DNA of 47,750 bases from SAR86 cluster bacterium (GTDB lineage Bacteria > Pseudomonadota > Gammaproteobacteria > Magnimaribacterales > Magnimaribacteraceae). Below are positions 15,804-24,506 of this stretch, piece after piece; the stretch's first letter is position 1, and every line of letters starts with the position of its first letter. A program made the position numbers and the translations under genes. The DNA is taken from positions 1 to 47,750 of the forward strand of contig JAKUUL010000004.1 in NCBI GenBank assembly GCA_022447025.1. The letters run 5' to 3'. The notes beneath the pieces were generated by a model. The model searched no databases and had not been told where the DNA came from. It saw only the letters and a list, made by a program, of their open reading frames with translations.

Positions 15804-16729
15804 GTATATTAGTAGTTGTAGAACATGATAACGAAGAACTTAAAGGTGCCACATTAAATACAGTAACTGCAGCTAAAGAAATAGGCTCTGAAATAGACTT
15901 ACTGGTTGCTGGTTTTTCATGCGATTCTGTTGCTGACCAAGCTTGTTCTATACCAGGTATAGGTAAAGTTTTAGTAGCAAATAAAGAGTCTTATAAAAAC
16001 TTTCTAGCTGAAAATATTGGTACTTTGGTTTCAGAAGTGGGGAAAGGTTATTCACACATTCTTGCAGCAGCCACAAGTAACGGAAAAAACTTTATGCCAA
16101 GAGTAGCTGCTTTATTAGATGTATCACAAGTATCTGAAATAATATCTGTCTTATCTGAAGATACTTTTGAGCGACCTATTTATGCTGGTAATTGTATAGC
16201 AACTGTTAAAAGTTCAGATCCTATCAAGGTGATAACTGTGAGGGCTACAGGATTTGATGATTGTGAGGTAGAAGGAGGATCTGCTACTAAAGAAATAGTG
16301 GATCTAGATTCTAATTTAGGTATCTCCAGTTTCGTTGGTGAAGAGTTGGCTGAATCAGATAGACCAGAACTAACCTCTGCAGATATTGTAATATCTGGTG
16401 GACGGGGAATGCAAAATGGAGAGAACTTTAGTCTCTTAGAGGGAATTGCAGATAAACTTGGGGCAGCAATAGGAGCTTCAAGAGCTGCAGTTGACTCGGG
16501 TTTTGTTCCTAATGATATGCAGGTGGGACAAACAGGTAAAATAGTAGCTCCTAATTTATATATAGCAGTAGGAATTTCGGGAGCAATTCAACATTTAGCA
16601 GGTATGAAAGACAGTAAAGTCATCGTTGCCATAAATAAGGATGAAGAAGCACCTATTTTCCAAGTAGCAGATTACGGCTTAGTAGCTGATTTATTCGAGG
16701 CCTTACCAGAATTAGAAAGTAAGCTATAG
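15800..16729 (+). CDS. etfA: Electron transfer flavoprotein alpha subunit
   Basis: FAD-carrying subunit of ETF. The 309-residue product has an N-terminal ETF fold similar to the beta subunit and a C-terminal FAD domain with [53 protein letters not shown] and [22 protein letters not shown], matching the alpha-subunit FAD signature. It starts in the etfB stop (ATGA). Its 3' end overlaps the convergent trmA gene by 6 bases, so no terminator fits between them. Confidence 0.96.
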   Translation: MSILVVVEHDNEELKGATLNTVTAAKEIGSEIDLLVAGFSCDSVADQACSIPGIGKVLVANKESYKNFLAENIGTLVSEVGKGYSHILAAATSNGKNFMPRVAALLDVSQVSEIISVLSEDTFERPIYAGNCIATVKSSDPIKVITVRATGFDDCEVEGGSATKEIVDLDSNLGISSFVGEELAESDRPELTSADIVISGGRGMQNGENFSLLEGIADKLGAAIGASRAAVDSGFVPNDMQVGQTGKIVAPNLYIAVGISGAIQHLAGMKDSKVIVAINKDEEAPIFQVADYGLVADLFEALPELESKL

Positions 16730-17791
16730 TTTTCTTAAGATTACCCCAGTTTCGATATGATCGGTATAAGGAAACTGATCAAACAATGCTGCTTTTTTAA
16801 CTTTATAGCTAGTTAAAAGTTCTTTTAGATTAGATTTAAGAGATTCGAATCCACAAGACAGGTAGATAATCTCCTTATATTTAAGCCGTTTTATTAAGTT
16901 AATTGATTCAACGTCCAAACCAGATCTAGGAGGATCTAGAAAAAGGACATCTTTCTTAAAATCAATTAAGTTTATATGCTTCATTCGGTTGAATTCTCTT
17001 TTTTTTATTAAAGCTTCTAGAGTTTCTAATCCTGACATTCTTGCTATCTCTATATTCTTAAGTGAGTTTATTTGTATGTTTTTCTCTAAAGCTCTTATGC
17101 TGGGTCTGCTATTTTCAGTTGCAAGAACTCTTGAATAAAGATTACCAAGAAGAATAGTAAAAGTTCCCACTCCACAATGTAGCTCAGTTACATGGTGTTG
17201 TAATTTTTTACTTTCACTTACCCAAGCTAACATCTTGTCACATATATAAGGATTAGGTTGGCTGAAGCATTGCTCATACAGATTAACCTTAATTTTTTTG
17301 ATATGTGCGTTATAGGTTTCAGTTACAAAATCTTTACCCACCACTAGTTTTTGTTTTCTACTTCTTCCGACAATTGATGCGCCTATTTCAGAACTTAATT
17401 TTTTTGCTTTTTTAATCCAGTTTGCATCTAAAGGTTTATGATAAATAAGCGTTACAATTCCTTCCCCGCTTCTTGAGACTTGAATTTCAGTTTGAAAAAG
17501 TTTTTCTTTTATCTCATTACTACCCAATAATTTAACTTTAAGTTTAGAAATGAGTTGATTAATTTGTGCATCACAAATAGTAAGTTCATCTACGTTTATT
17601 TTGTTGTTGTTCTCAACCATGGTGAACTGAATATTATTGTTCACATGGACTCCCAGCTCTGCTCTAGTTCTAAAGTGGGAAGGGGGGGAAGGAAAATTGT
17701 TTAGATTTTTGGTTAGCTTAGAGAAAAAGGAAAAAAATAAATCTTTTTTATCTTTTAACTGTCTAGCGTATAGATCTTCATTTTTATTCAA
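16724..17791 (-). CDS. trmA: tRNA (uracil-54-C5)-methyltransferase TrmA
   Basis: SAM-dependent enzyme forming ribothymidine-54 in the T-loop of tRNAs. The 355-residue product matches the E. coli-type TrmA length (366) without an N-terminal TRAM domain, which separates it from RlmD/RlmC. Motifs: [12 protein letters not shown] near 39-50, [15 protein letters not shown] (SAM site), LDPPRSGLD, and LSCGFESL with nucleophile Cys313, then [18 protein letters not shown]. The usual SCNPxTL reads SCGFESL here. The start is TTG at 17791, inside the metH end (8-base overlap), with no in-frame ATG nearby, so translation is probably coupled to metH. It converges on etfA. Confidence 0.9.
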   Translation of the reverse strand: MNKNEDLYARQLKDKKDLFFSFFSKLTKNLNNFPSPPSHFRTRAELGVHVNNNIQFTMVENNNKINVDELTICDAQINQLISKLKVKLLGSNEIKEKLFQTEIQVSRSGEGIVTLIYHKPLDANWIKKAKKLSSEIGASIVGRSRKQKLVVGKDFVTETYNAHIKKIKVNLYEQCFSQPNPYICDKMLAWVSESKKLQHHVTELHCGVGTFTILLGNLYSRVLATENSRPSIRALEKNIQINSLKNIEIARMSGLETLEALIKKREFNRMKHINLIDFKKDVLFLDPPRSGLDVESINLIKRLKYKEIIYLSCGFESLKSNLKELLTSYKVKKAALFDQFPYTDHIETGVILRKL

Positions 17792-20700
17792 GATTAGTAC
17801 TGTAATATTTTTTAATCAGATTTATATCTTCATTTCTGTTTTTTGAGATGCTCTTTATTTGTTCTTCAGTTATTTTCCCTAATCCAAAATACTTACTCTC
17901 AATGTGTGAAAAATACCAACCACTTACTGAAGCAGCAGGTAACATAGCAAAATTTTCAGTTAAAGAGATATTAGCTTTATTTTCAGCATCTAATAAAGAA
18001 AAGAGTTTAATTTTTTCTGAATGATCAGGACATGCAGGATATCCAGGAGCCGGTCTTATTCCAATATACTTTTCCTTAATTAACTGTTCATTAGAAAGTT
18101 CTTCTTCTCTTGAATATCCCCAGTATTCTTTCCTAACTTTTTCATGAACGTACTCAGCAAGAGATTCAGCTAGCCTATCGGCTAATGCCTTAAGCATGAT
18201 AGAGGAATAATCATCATTATTTTTTTCAAAACTAGAACATGCTTCTTCCACACCCAAACCAGAGGTTACAGCAAAAGCACCAATATAATCTTTAATCTTC
18301 TTTTCTTCAGGTGCTATAAAATCAGAAAGAGATAAATTAGGGTTTCCTTTCCCTTGAAACCTTTGTTGTCTAGGAAAACTTAAAGTAGTTAGAAGATCCT
18401 TTCTTTTTTCATCGTTAAAAACTTTAACTTGGTTATTTTTATCTTGAGAAGCTGGCCAAAAACCTATGGTGGATTGATTCCCAATAATATTAGACCTTTC
18501 AAGTTCATCTAACATTTCATTGGCGTCTTTAAATAATTGAGTTGCAGCTTCTCCTACTACTTCATCATTTAAAATTTTAGGATAACTACCCGCAAGACTC
18601 CATGATTTAAAGAAAGGAGTCCAATCTATATAGGGCCTTAAGGAACTGATAGAAATTGATTCTAATTTACGCACCCCCAAGAAAGTAGGTGTTATGAGTT
18701 TAGATTCATTCCAATTTATATTGGGTTTGTTATTGTTTGCCTCTTGTAGGCTTAAAAGTTGAGGTGAACTCTTTTCTGCGAGTCTATGTCTTGTAGCAAG
18801 ATAGTCCTTTCTAACTATTTCTGTATAAGATTTAATTTTCTTATCATCTAATAAATTTTGTACTACTCCCACACTTCTAGAGGCATCTAGGACATGCATA
18901 GCGAAGCCAGTTTTATAGTTTGGTTCAATTTTTAATGCGGTATGAGCTTTTGAGGTTGTAGCTCCACCAATCAATACTGGAATATTCATCTTTCTTCTTG
19001 TTAGCTCTTGAACTACTCCAATCATCTCATCAAGTGAAGGAGTTATTAATCCGCTTAAACCGATTAAATCGGCTTTCTCTTCAAGTGCAGTATCAATAAT
19101 TTGTTCAGCAGGCACCATTACCCCTAAATCTATAACTTCATAATTATTGCATTGAAGGACAACCCCAACTATATTTTTTCCAATATCATGAACATCACCT
19201 TTAACAGTAGCCATCACTATCTTTCCATTAGTTTGAATACCGCCTTCTTTTTCTTCTTCTAAATACGGAACAAGATAAGCTACAGCCTCTTTCATAACTC
19301 TGGCACTTTTAACTACTTGTGGAAGGAACATCTTGCCATCTCCAAATAAATCCCCAACAATATTCATTCCATCCATTAAAGGGCCTTCAATAACTTCTAC
19401 TGGAGAATTACTATTGCATCTGGCTTCTTCTACATCTTCTACGATGTATTTATTAATTCCTTGAACCAATGCATGATTAATGCGCTCATTAATTCCTAGT
19501 TGCCTCCATTCTTCATCTGTGGTTCTTCTTGTTTGGTCTTTCTGAAATTTGGTTGCCTCGTCCACTAATCTTTCAGTAGCATCTTCTCTTCTATTTAGAA
19601 TTACATCTTCAACTAAAGTTTTTAATTCAGGATTAATGTCTTCATAGACTGCCAATTGACCAGCATTTACTATTCCCATTGTCAGGCCTTTATTTATCGC
19701 GTGGTAAAGGAAAACAGAATGCATAGCTTCTCTAACTACATTATTGCCTCGAAAAGAAAAGGAAACATTACTTATACCGCCAGAAATACTTGTTAGTGGG
19801 AATTCTTTCTTAATATATGCGCAAGCATCAATAAAGTCATTTGCATAATTATTGTGTTCTTCAAGACCTGTAGCAACTGCAAACACATTAGGATCAAATA
19901 TTATGTCTTGAGGAGGATACTTAACTTTTTTAGTTAAAATGTCGTAACATCTTCGGCAAATTTCTTTTCTTCTTTTTAATGAATCTGCTTGTCCTTTTTC
20001 ATCGAAAGCCATGACAATTATTGCTGCTCCATACTTAAGACATAATTTAGCAACTTTAATAAAATTATCTTCACCTTCTTTAAGACTTATGGAGTTAACA
20101 ATGGCTTTACCTTGTATAACTTTTAGCCCACTTTCAATGACTTCCCATTTAGAAGAATCAATAACAATAGGAACTTTTGATATATCAGGTTCGGTTGCAA
20201 CAAGCTTTAAAAAGTGATCCATTTCTTCTAAAGAGTCAAGCATGCCCTCATCCATATTAACGTCTATCATTTGAGCACCTAACTCAACTTGCTCTTTTGC
20301 AACTTCTAGGGCTTCAGAGTAATTCTTTTCTTTTATTAACCGGGCAAATTTAGCAGAACCAGTTACATTAGATCTTTCTCCTATATTTATAAAAAGAGAA
20401 TCATCAGTTAAAACTAACGGTTCAAGTCCACTAAATGAACTTTGAGTATTACTTACACTTAGTTCCTTTGGTTTTATTCCTTTTATTGCATAACTAATTG
20501 CTTCTATATGATCAGGAGTAGTTCCGCAACATCCCCCAACTATATTTAATAAATTACTTTCTGCCATTTCTTTTATGATATTTGCCATGTGGGTAGGGGT
20601 TTCGTCATACTCACCCATTTCATTAGGAAGGCCTGCGTTAGGGTGGAGGCTTATCGGTATGTCCGATATTTTGTTTAGAGATATTAGGTGCGGTCTAAGT

Positions 20701-21437
20701 TGCTCTGCTCCCAAAGCACAATTAAAACCGATTGAACAAGGGTTTGCGTGTTTTACTGAGGTCCAAAAGGCTTCAGCAGTTTGGCCTGATAAAGTTCTAC
20801 CAGAATTATCAGTTATAGTGCCTGAAATCATGAGTGGTATTTCTTTTCCAACTTCTTCGCACTTATCTAGGTAAGCAAAAATTCCAGCTTTAGCATTTAG
20901 GGTATCGAAGATTGTTTCAAACATTAAAAAATCGACTCCTCCTTCCATTAATCCATCTATGCATTCGCGGTATGAAATAACTAACTCGTCAAAAAGAATA
21001 TTTCTTTTTGCCGGGTCAGTTACATCAGGAGATATTGAAGCTGTTGTATTTGTTGGACCAATTGATCCTATTACCCATGCATTTGAATTTGCTTCAGATA
21101 TTGCTTCTTTAGCTATTTTGGCTCCCGTAAGATTTAAATCATAGGCTTTTTCTTGTAGATCATAATCTTTCTGGGAAATAGAACTCGAGTTAAAGGTGTT
21201 AGTTTGTATAAAATCACATCCTTTATCTAAGAAAGACTTATGAATTTCCTTGATTATTTCAGGTTGAGTAAGGTTCAAAAGATCATTATTACCCTTTAGG
21301 TCTTTATTGTATTTTTTAAACAGTTCACCTCTAAAATCTGATTCTGAAAGCTTTTTAGACTGTATTTCTGTGCCCATGGCACCGTCTATAACTAAAATTC
21401 TTTCTTTTAATTTTTTATGGAAATCAGTTAGTTTCAT
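17784..21437 (-). CDS. metH: Cobalamin-dependent methionine synthase
   Basis: Transfers methyl from 5-methyl-THF to homocysteine via cobalamin. The 1217 residues cover all four modules of E. coli MetH (1227): the homocysteine domain with zinc ligands Cys240, Cys303 and Cys304 ([10 protein letters not shown]); the pterin domain with [15 protein letters not shown]; the B12 domain with [15 protein letters not shown] around residue 750, carrying the cobalt-binding His; and the AdoMet activation domain with [12 protein letters not shown] near the C-terminus. The 66-base gap to nfuA is too short for a cobalamin or SAM riboswitch. AAGG directly abuts the ATG, an unusually tight Shine-Dalgarno. The cell must make or import B12; no B12 genes occur in the window. 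Confidence 0.97.
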   Translation of the reverse strand: MKLTDFHKKLKERILVIDGAMGTEIQSKKLSESDFRGELFKKYNKDLKGNNDLLNLTQPEIIKEIHKSFLDKGCDFIQTNTFNSSSISQKDYDLQEKAYDLNLTGAKIAKEAISEANSNAWVIGSIGPTNTTASISPDVTDPAKRNILFDELVISYRECIDGLMEGGVDFLMFETIFDTLNAKAGIFAYLDKCEEVGKEIPLMISGTITDNSGRTLSGQTAEAFWTSVKHANPCSIGFNCALGAEQLRPHLISLNKISDIPISLHPNAGLPNEMGEYDETPTHMANIIKEMAESNLLNIVGGCCGTTPDHIEAISYAIKGIKPKELSVSNTQSSFSGLEPLVLTDDSLFINIGERSNVTGSAKFARLIKEKNYSEALEVAKEQVELGAQMIDVNMDEGMLDSLEEMDHFLKLVATEPDISKVPIVIDSSKWEVIESGLKVIQGKAIVNSISLKEGEDNFIKVAKLCLKYGAAIIVMAFDEKGQADSLKRRKEICRRCYDILTKKVKYPPQDIIFDPNVFAVATGLEEHNNYANDFIDACAYIKKEFPLTSISGGISNVSFSFRGNNVVREAMHSVFLYHAINKGLTMGIVNAGQLAVYEDINPELKTLVEDVILNRREDATERLVDEATKFQKDQTRRTTDEEWRQLGINERINHALVQGINKYIVEDVEEARCNSNSPVEVIEGPLMDGMNIVGDLFGDGKMFLPQVVKSARVMKEAVAYLVPYLEEEKEGGIQTNGKIVMATVKGDVHDIGKNIVGVVLQCNNYEVIDLGVMVPAEQIIDTALEEKADLIGLSGLITPSLDEMIGVVQELTRRKMNIPVLIGGATTSKAHTALKIEPNYKTGFAMHVLDASRSVGVVQNLLDDKKIKSYTEIVRKDYLATRHRLAEKSSPQLLSLQEANNNKPNINWNESKLITPTFLGVRKLESISISSLRPYIDWTPFFKSWSLAGSYPKILNDEVVGEAATQLFKDANEMLDELERSNIIGNQSTIGFWPASQDKNNQVKVFNDEKRKDLLTTLSFPRQQRFQGKGNPNLSLSDFIAPEEKKIKDYIGAFAVTSGLGVEEACSSFEKNNDDYSSIMLKALADRLAESLAEYVHEKVRKEYWGYSREEELSNEQLIKEKYIGIRPAPGYPACPDHSEKIKLFSLLDAENKANISLTENFAMLPAASVSGWYFSHIESKYFGLGKITEEQIKSISKNRNEDINLIKKYYSTNLE

Positions 21438-21503
21438 CCTTTTTTTAAAAATACGTTAAATCCTTAGAGTGAATTGTAAGTGTTTTAGCTATAAAATGTA
21501 CTT

Positions 21504-22091
21504 ATGGCGGCTATTGAGATAAGTAAATCTGCAGAAAAGTATCTAGAGGAACTTTTGCAGAAACAAGACTCCGATACTGTAGGTATTAAAGTTTTTGTGA
21601 GTGAACCGGGATCCCCAAGAGCAGAAACTTGCATAGCCTATTGTAAAGAAGATGATGATCTAACTGAATATGAATTATTTGGTGATTACAGTTTCTCGCT
21701 TTACCAAGAAATAAAATCTCTAACTTTTCTAGAAAGTGCTGTTGTGGACTACTCTCCGGATAAGTTTGGAGGAACCTTAACAATTAAAGCGCCTAATGCC
21801 AAAGTTCCAAGCATAGGTCAAGATGCTTCTTTAGAAGAAAGAGTTAATTACCTACTTTACTCTGAAATTAATCCAAGTCTTGCTGCTCATGGAGGGGAAG
21901 TGTCCTTAGTTGAAATTTTAAATAAAGAAACAGCTGTTCTCCAGTTTGGAGGAGGGTGTCAAGGCTGTGGAATGGTTGATGTAACTTTAAAAGATGGAAT
22001 AGAAAAGACCCTCATTGAAGAGATACCTGAGCTTAAAGGTATAGCAGATGTAACTGATCATAGTTACCGAGAGAATGCTTATTACAAATAA
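21504..22091 (+). CDS. nfuA: Fe-S biogenesis protein NfuA
   Basis: Carrier that accepts 4Fe-4S clusters and delivers them to apo-proteins. The 195-residue product has the E. coli NfuA layout: an N-terminal degenerate A-type domain (about 1-100, starting AAIEISKSAEKYLEELL) and a C-terminal Nfu domain with FGGGCQGCGMVDVTLKDG, where Cys152 and Cys155 form the CxxC cluster site. It is divergent from metH. Likely clients here include ETF-QO and NqrF. There is no clear Shine-Dalgarno in the short leader. Confidence 0.94.
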   Translation: MAAIEISKSAEKYLEELLQKQDSDTVGIKVFVSEPGSPRAETCIAYCKEDDDLTEYELFGDYSFSLYQEIKSLTFLESAVVDYSPDKFGGTLTIKAPNAKVPSIGQDASLEERVNYLLYSEINPSLAAHGGEVSLVEILNKETAVLQFGGGCQGCGMVDVTLKDGIEKTLIEEIPELKGIADVTDHSYRENAYYK

Positions 22092-22124
22092 GTTTCATAC
22101 AATTTTCCAGTTTATAATTGTTCT

Positions 22125-23534
22125 GTGACCCAACTTAACGCAGACCATTGCTATATCTTCACTGATACAGAAACTACTGGATTAGATATAAATTTTTCTC
22201 AAATTCTACAGGTGGGTTCTTTGTTAACTGATGAAAACTTAGTTGTAGAAAAGGAACATAGTTTGTTTTCAAAACTTTTACCTTGGATTGTACCTAGTCC
22301 AGAAGCCTTCCTTGTACATAAAAAAACTGAGTGTCTTGATGAAGATAGCCCAACTCATTATGAAATGATGTGTCAACTTAGAGAAGATTGGCTAAATTGG
22401 TCAATCAACAAAAATCCTGTTTTTATAACCTATAACGGCCATAGATTTGATGAAGAGTTATTTAGAAGACAATTTTATTGGTGTTTGCTACCTCCATATA
22501 TAACAAATACTGGAGGGGCTACTAGATTAGATCTAATGTACACATTTCAACTAGTTGCTAATTTTTTTCCTAACTCTCTGACTATTCCCATGAATGAAGA
22601 AAAGGGAATTAGTCTAAAGCTTACAGATTGGGCTGAAGCTAATAAGATATCGTCTATTAATGCCCATGATGCCGTCGCTGATTGTTACTTGATGGTTAAT
22701 TTATCAAGGCTGATAGCTGAAAAAGCGCCGGAAGTATGGAATTCTTCCTTAAGAGGCTCTTCCAAGGATGGTAATCTAAGATTAATTCAATCAGAACCAT
22801 TTGCAATGATTGGAGAAGTAATAAGAAAAAGTAGATTTACCTATCCTGTAACATTCTGCGGACAAAATAATAAAATGCAAAATGAGGTAGCAGTAGCAGA
22901 TTTATATTTTGATCCTGATACTTTAAATGAATTATCTGATTCTGAGTTGTTAGAACAAATATCTAACGCAGGGACTGCAATAAGAAAAGTAAGGATCAAC
23001 AGAAGTTTGCCAATAATGAATGCTTTAGACATACCTTCAATTCACGACACTTTGGATATACCATTTGAACAATTAGAAGAAAGGGCAGATAAAATTAGGA
23101 ATAACACTAAATTACAATCTCGAATTAGTGAATTACTGACCAACAATCAAATTCAATACCCACCCCCAAAGTTTGTAGAACAATCTGTTTATTCTGGATT
23201 TCCATCCAAAGAAGATGAATTGTGGATGGAGAGATTTCACTCCACCCCATGGCAGGATAGATCAAAACTCATTGATGGTTTCGAAGACTCTAGATACAGA
23301 GAGCTTGCTGGAAGACTTATTTGTGCTCATGGAGCTGAAGGAACTTCTGATCAATCACTTCAGAGATATAACACCTTTATTTCACAAAGACTTTCAGATA
23401 AAGGTCCTTGGTTAAATATTGATAAAACATTGTCTAAGATAGAAGAAATGTTAAAAAAAGAAGAAGATGAAGAGAAAAAGAATATACTTCATCAATTAGA
23501 AAAGAAACTCAAAAAGATGGCTACTACTATCTAG
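22125..23534 (+). CDS. sbcB: Exodeoxyribonuclease I
   Basis: 3'-5' single-strand DNA exonuclease used in mismatch repair and recombination. The 469-residue product matches ExoI (475 in E. coli). The DEDD-type exonuclease domain starts with FTDTETTGLD (Asp14, Glu16), continues with FITYNGHRFDEELFRRQFYW, and has AHDAVADCYLMVNLSRLI as the third motif. The C-terminal part carries the ExoI SH3-like and helical domains, e.g. LRLIQSEPFAMIGEV and RYRELAGRLICAHG. The GTG at 22125 has no obvious Shine-Dalgarno, but no better start precedes the exonuclease motif. It ends 6 bases from the convergent csiV stop. Confidence 0.93.
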   Translation: MTQLNADHCYIFTDTETTGLDINFSQILQVGSLLTDENLVVEKEHSLFSKLLPWIVPSPEAFLVHKKTECLDEDSPTHYEMMCQLREDWLNWSINKNPVFITYNGHRFDEELFRRQFYWCLLPPYITNTGGATRLDLMYTFQLVANFFPNSLTIPMNEEKGISLKLTDWAEANKISSINAHDAVADCYLMVNLSRLIAEKAPEVWNSSLRGSSKDGNLRLIQSEPFAMIGEVIRKSRFTYPVTFCGQNNKMQNEVAVADLYFDPDTLNELSDSELLEQISNAGTAIRKVRINRSLPIMNALDIPSIHDTLDIPFEQLEERADKIRNNTKLQSRISELLTNNQIQYPPPKFVEQSVYSGFPSKEDELWMERFHSTPWQDRSKLIDGFEDSRYRELAGRLICAHGAEGTSDQSLQRYNTFISQRLSDKGPWLNIDKTLSKIEEMLKKEEDEEKKNILHQLEKKLKKMATTI

Positions 23535-23540
23535 GAGTTT

Positions 23541-24506
23541 TTATTCTGAAGGCCATAAACTTACTTTTATAACAGCACCAAAAAATGGATGATCAATATA
23601 ATGGTAAGAATTTTCTTTCATTTTGATCTGTTGATTAATTTCATATAAATCTTTGTAATTGCTATTAATGGCTAACGGAGTTTCTTCAGTAGTTGATACT
23701 GGAGTAAACTCTTTTGTCCTCAGTAGCCAACTTGAAAAAGAAATAAATTCTTCACCAATAGATTTAAAAAAACTTATAAATCTATTTTGAGCTTTAGAAA
23801 GCTTTAGTAAGTTATTGAAATTATAGAGTTTTACAGAAGTAAACCCCTGATCCTCATTGGTGCTTTCAGATAATCTTAATCTTAGATCTGAATGCAAAAA
23901 TCTTTCTTTATAAAGCAAAAGTTCTCCATGGACACCATTGATTTCATTCTCCCCTTGAATGTATACGGGGCTTGATAAGTCTGCTTGAAATAAAGGCTGA
24001 AACCAACTTCCATAAAAAAGCACTTCGTATTCCTTTCTTTTATTTAGTCTACTAATAAATCTTTTATTAAGATTATTGTTTTTTATTAATTCAAAATATT
24101 CATATGGTAATAAAGCAACATCGGAATTCTTGTCGTTGTCTATACTTTCTACTTCTTCAACTTCAATTTGATTTAGTTTCTGATTTAAATCAATTGATTG
24201 TATAACTTGTGAACTGGGAACTAGTCCCTCCTTAATGGCTTCTTTTTTTACTAAAAGATTTGGTGTGTCTAAAAGCTTTAGTAAGTCTGGTGAGTATATA
24301 AATCTATCAAGTTCTGGAAATTGTTCTTGTTTATCCTTTTCATTTACTTGTTTATGAGAAAAGATAATTAAGTCAATTCTATAAATCGGATAAAGACTTT
24401 GGTTTTCTGAAAAAGCTTTTGAAGAAAGGAGAAGTTTTTCTGGAATATCTTGGCTTAAAGCTAGATATGAATTTAACAACATTAATACATATAAAAATCT
24501 TTTCAT
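23541..24506 (-). CDS. csiV: CsiV family secreted/periplasmic protein
   Basis: A 321-residue protein with an N-terminal signal peptide (MKRFLYVLMLLNSYLALSQD) and no further membrane helix, so it is probably periplasmic. The opening of the mature part, YPIYRIDLIIFSHKQVNE, and the C-terminal pattern with YHYIDHPFFGAVIKV fit the CsiV family, first described as a peptidoglycan-binding protein in Vibrio cholerae. The assignment is supported by position: in Pseudomonas, as I recall, the homologue lies directly downstream of mfd, as here (4-base ATGA overlap). Sequence conservation in the family is low, and the molecular function in this organism is unknown. Confidence 0.7.
   Translation of the reverse strand: MKRFLYVLMLLNSYLALSQDIPEKLLLSSKAFSENQSLYPIYRIDLIIFSHKQVNEKDKQEQFPELDRFIYSPDLLKLLDTPNLLVKKEAIKEGLVPSSQVIQSIDLNQKLNQIEVEEVESIDNDKNSDVALLPYEYFELIKNNNLNKRFISRLNKRKEYEVLFYGSWFQPLFQADLSSPVYIQGENEINGVHGELLLYKERFLHSDLRLRLSESTNEDQGFTSVKLYNFNNLLKLSKAQNRFISFFKSIGEEFISFSSWLLRTKEFTPVSTTEETPLAINSNYKDLYEINQQIKMKENSYHYIDHPFFGAVIKVSLWPSE

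Noticed and set aside
20575-20874. 99-codon plus-strand open frame inside metH
   Set aside because: It is antisense to a conserved metH domain, has no family motif, and arises from the codon pattern of metH; similar antisense frames in mfd, nqrA and nqrB were rejected likewise.
21438-21503. Possible cobalamin or SAM riboswitch before metH
   Set aside because: The gap to divergent nfuA is only 66 bases, too short for either class, and no B12-box or SAM-I core is seen.
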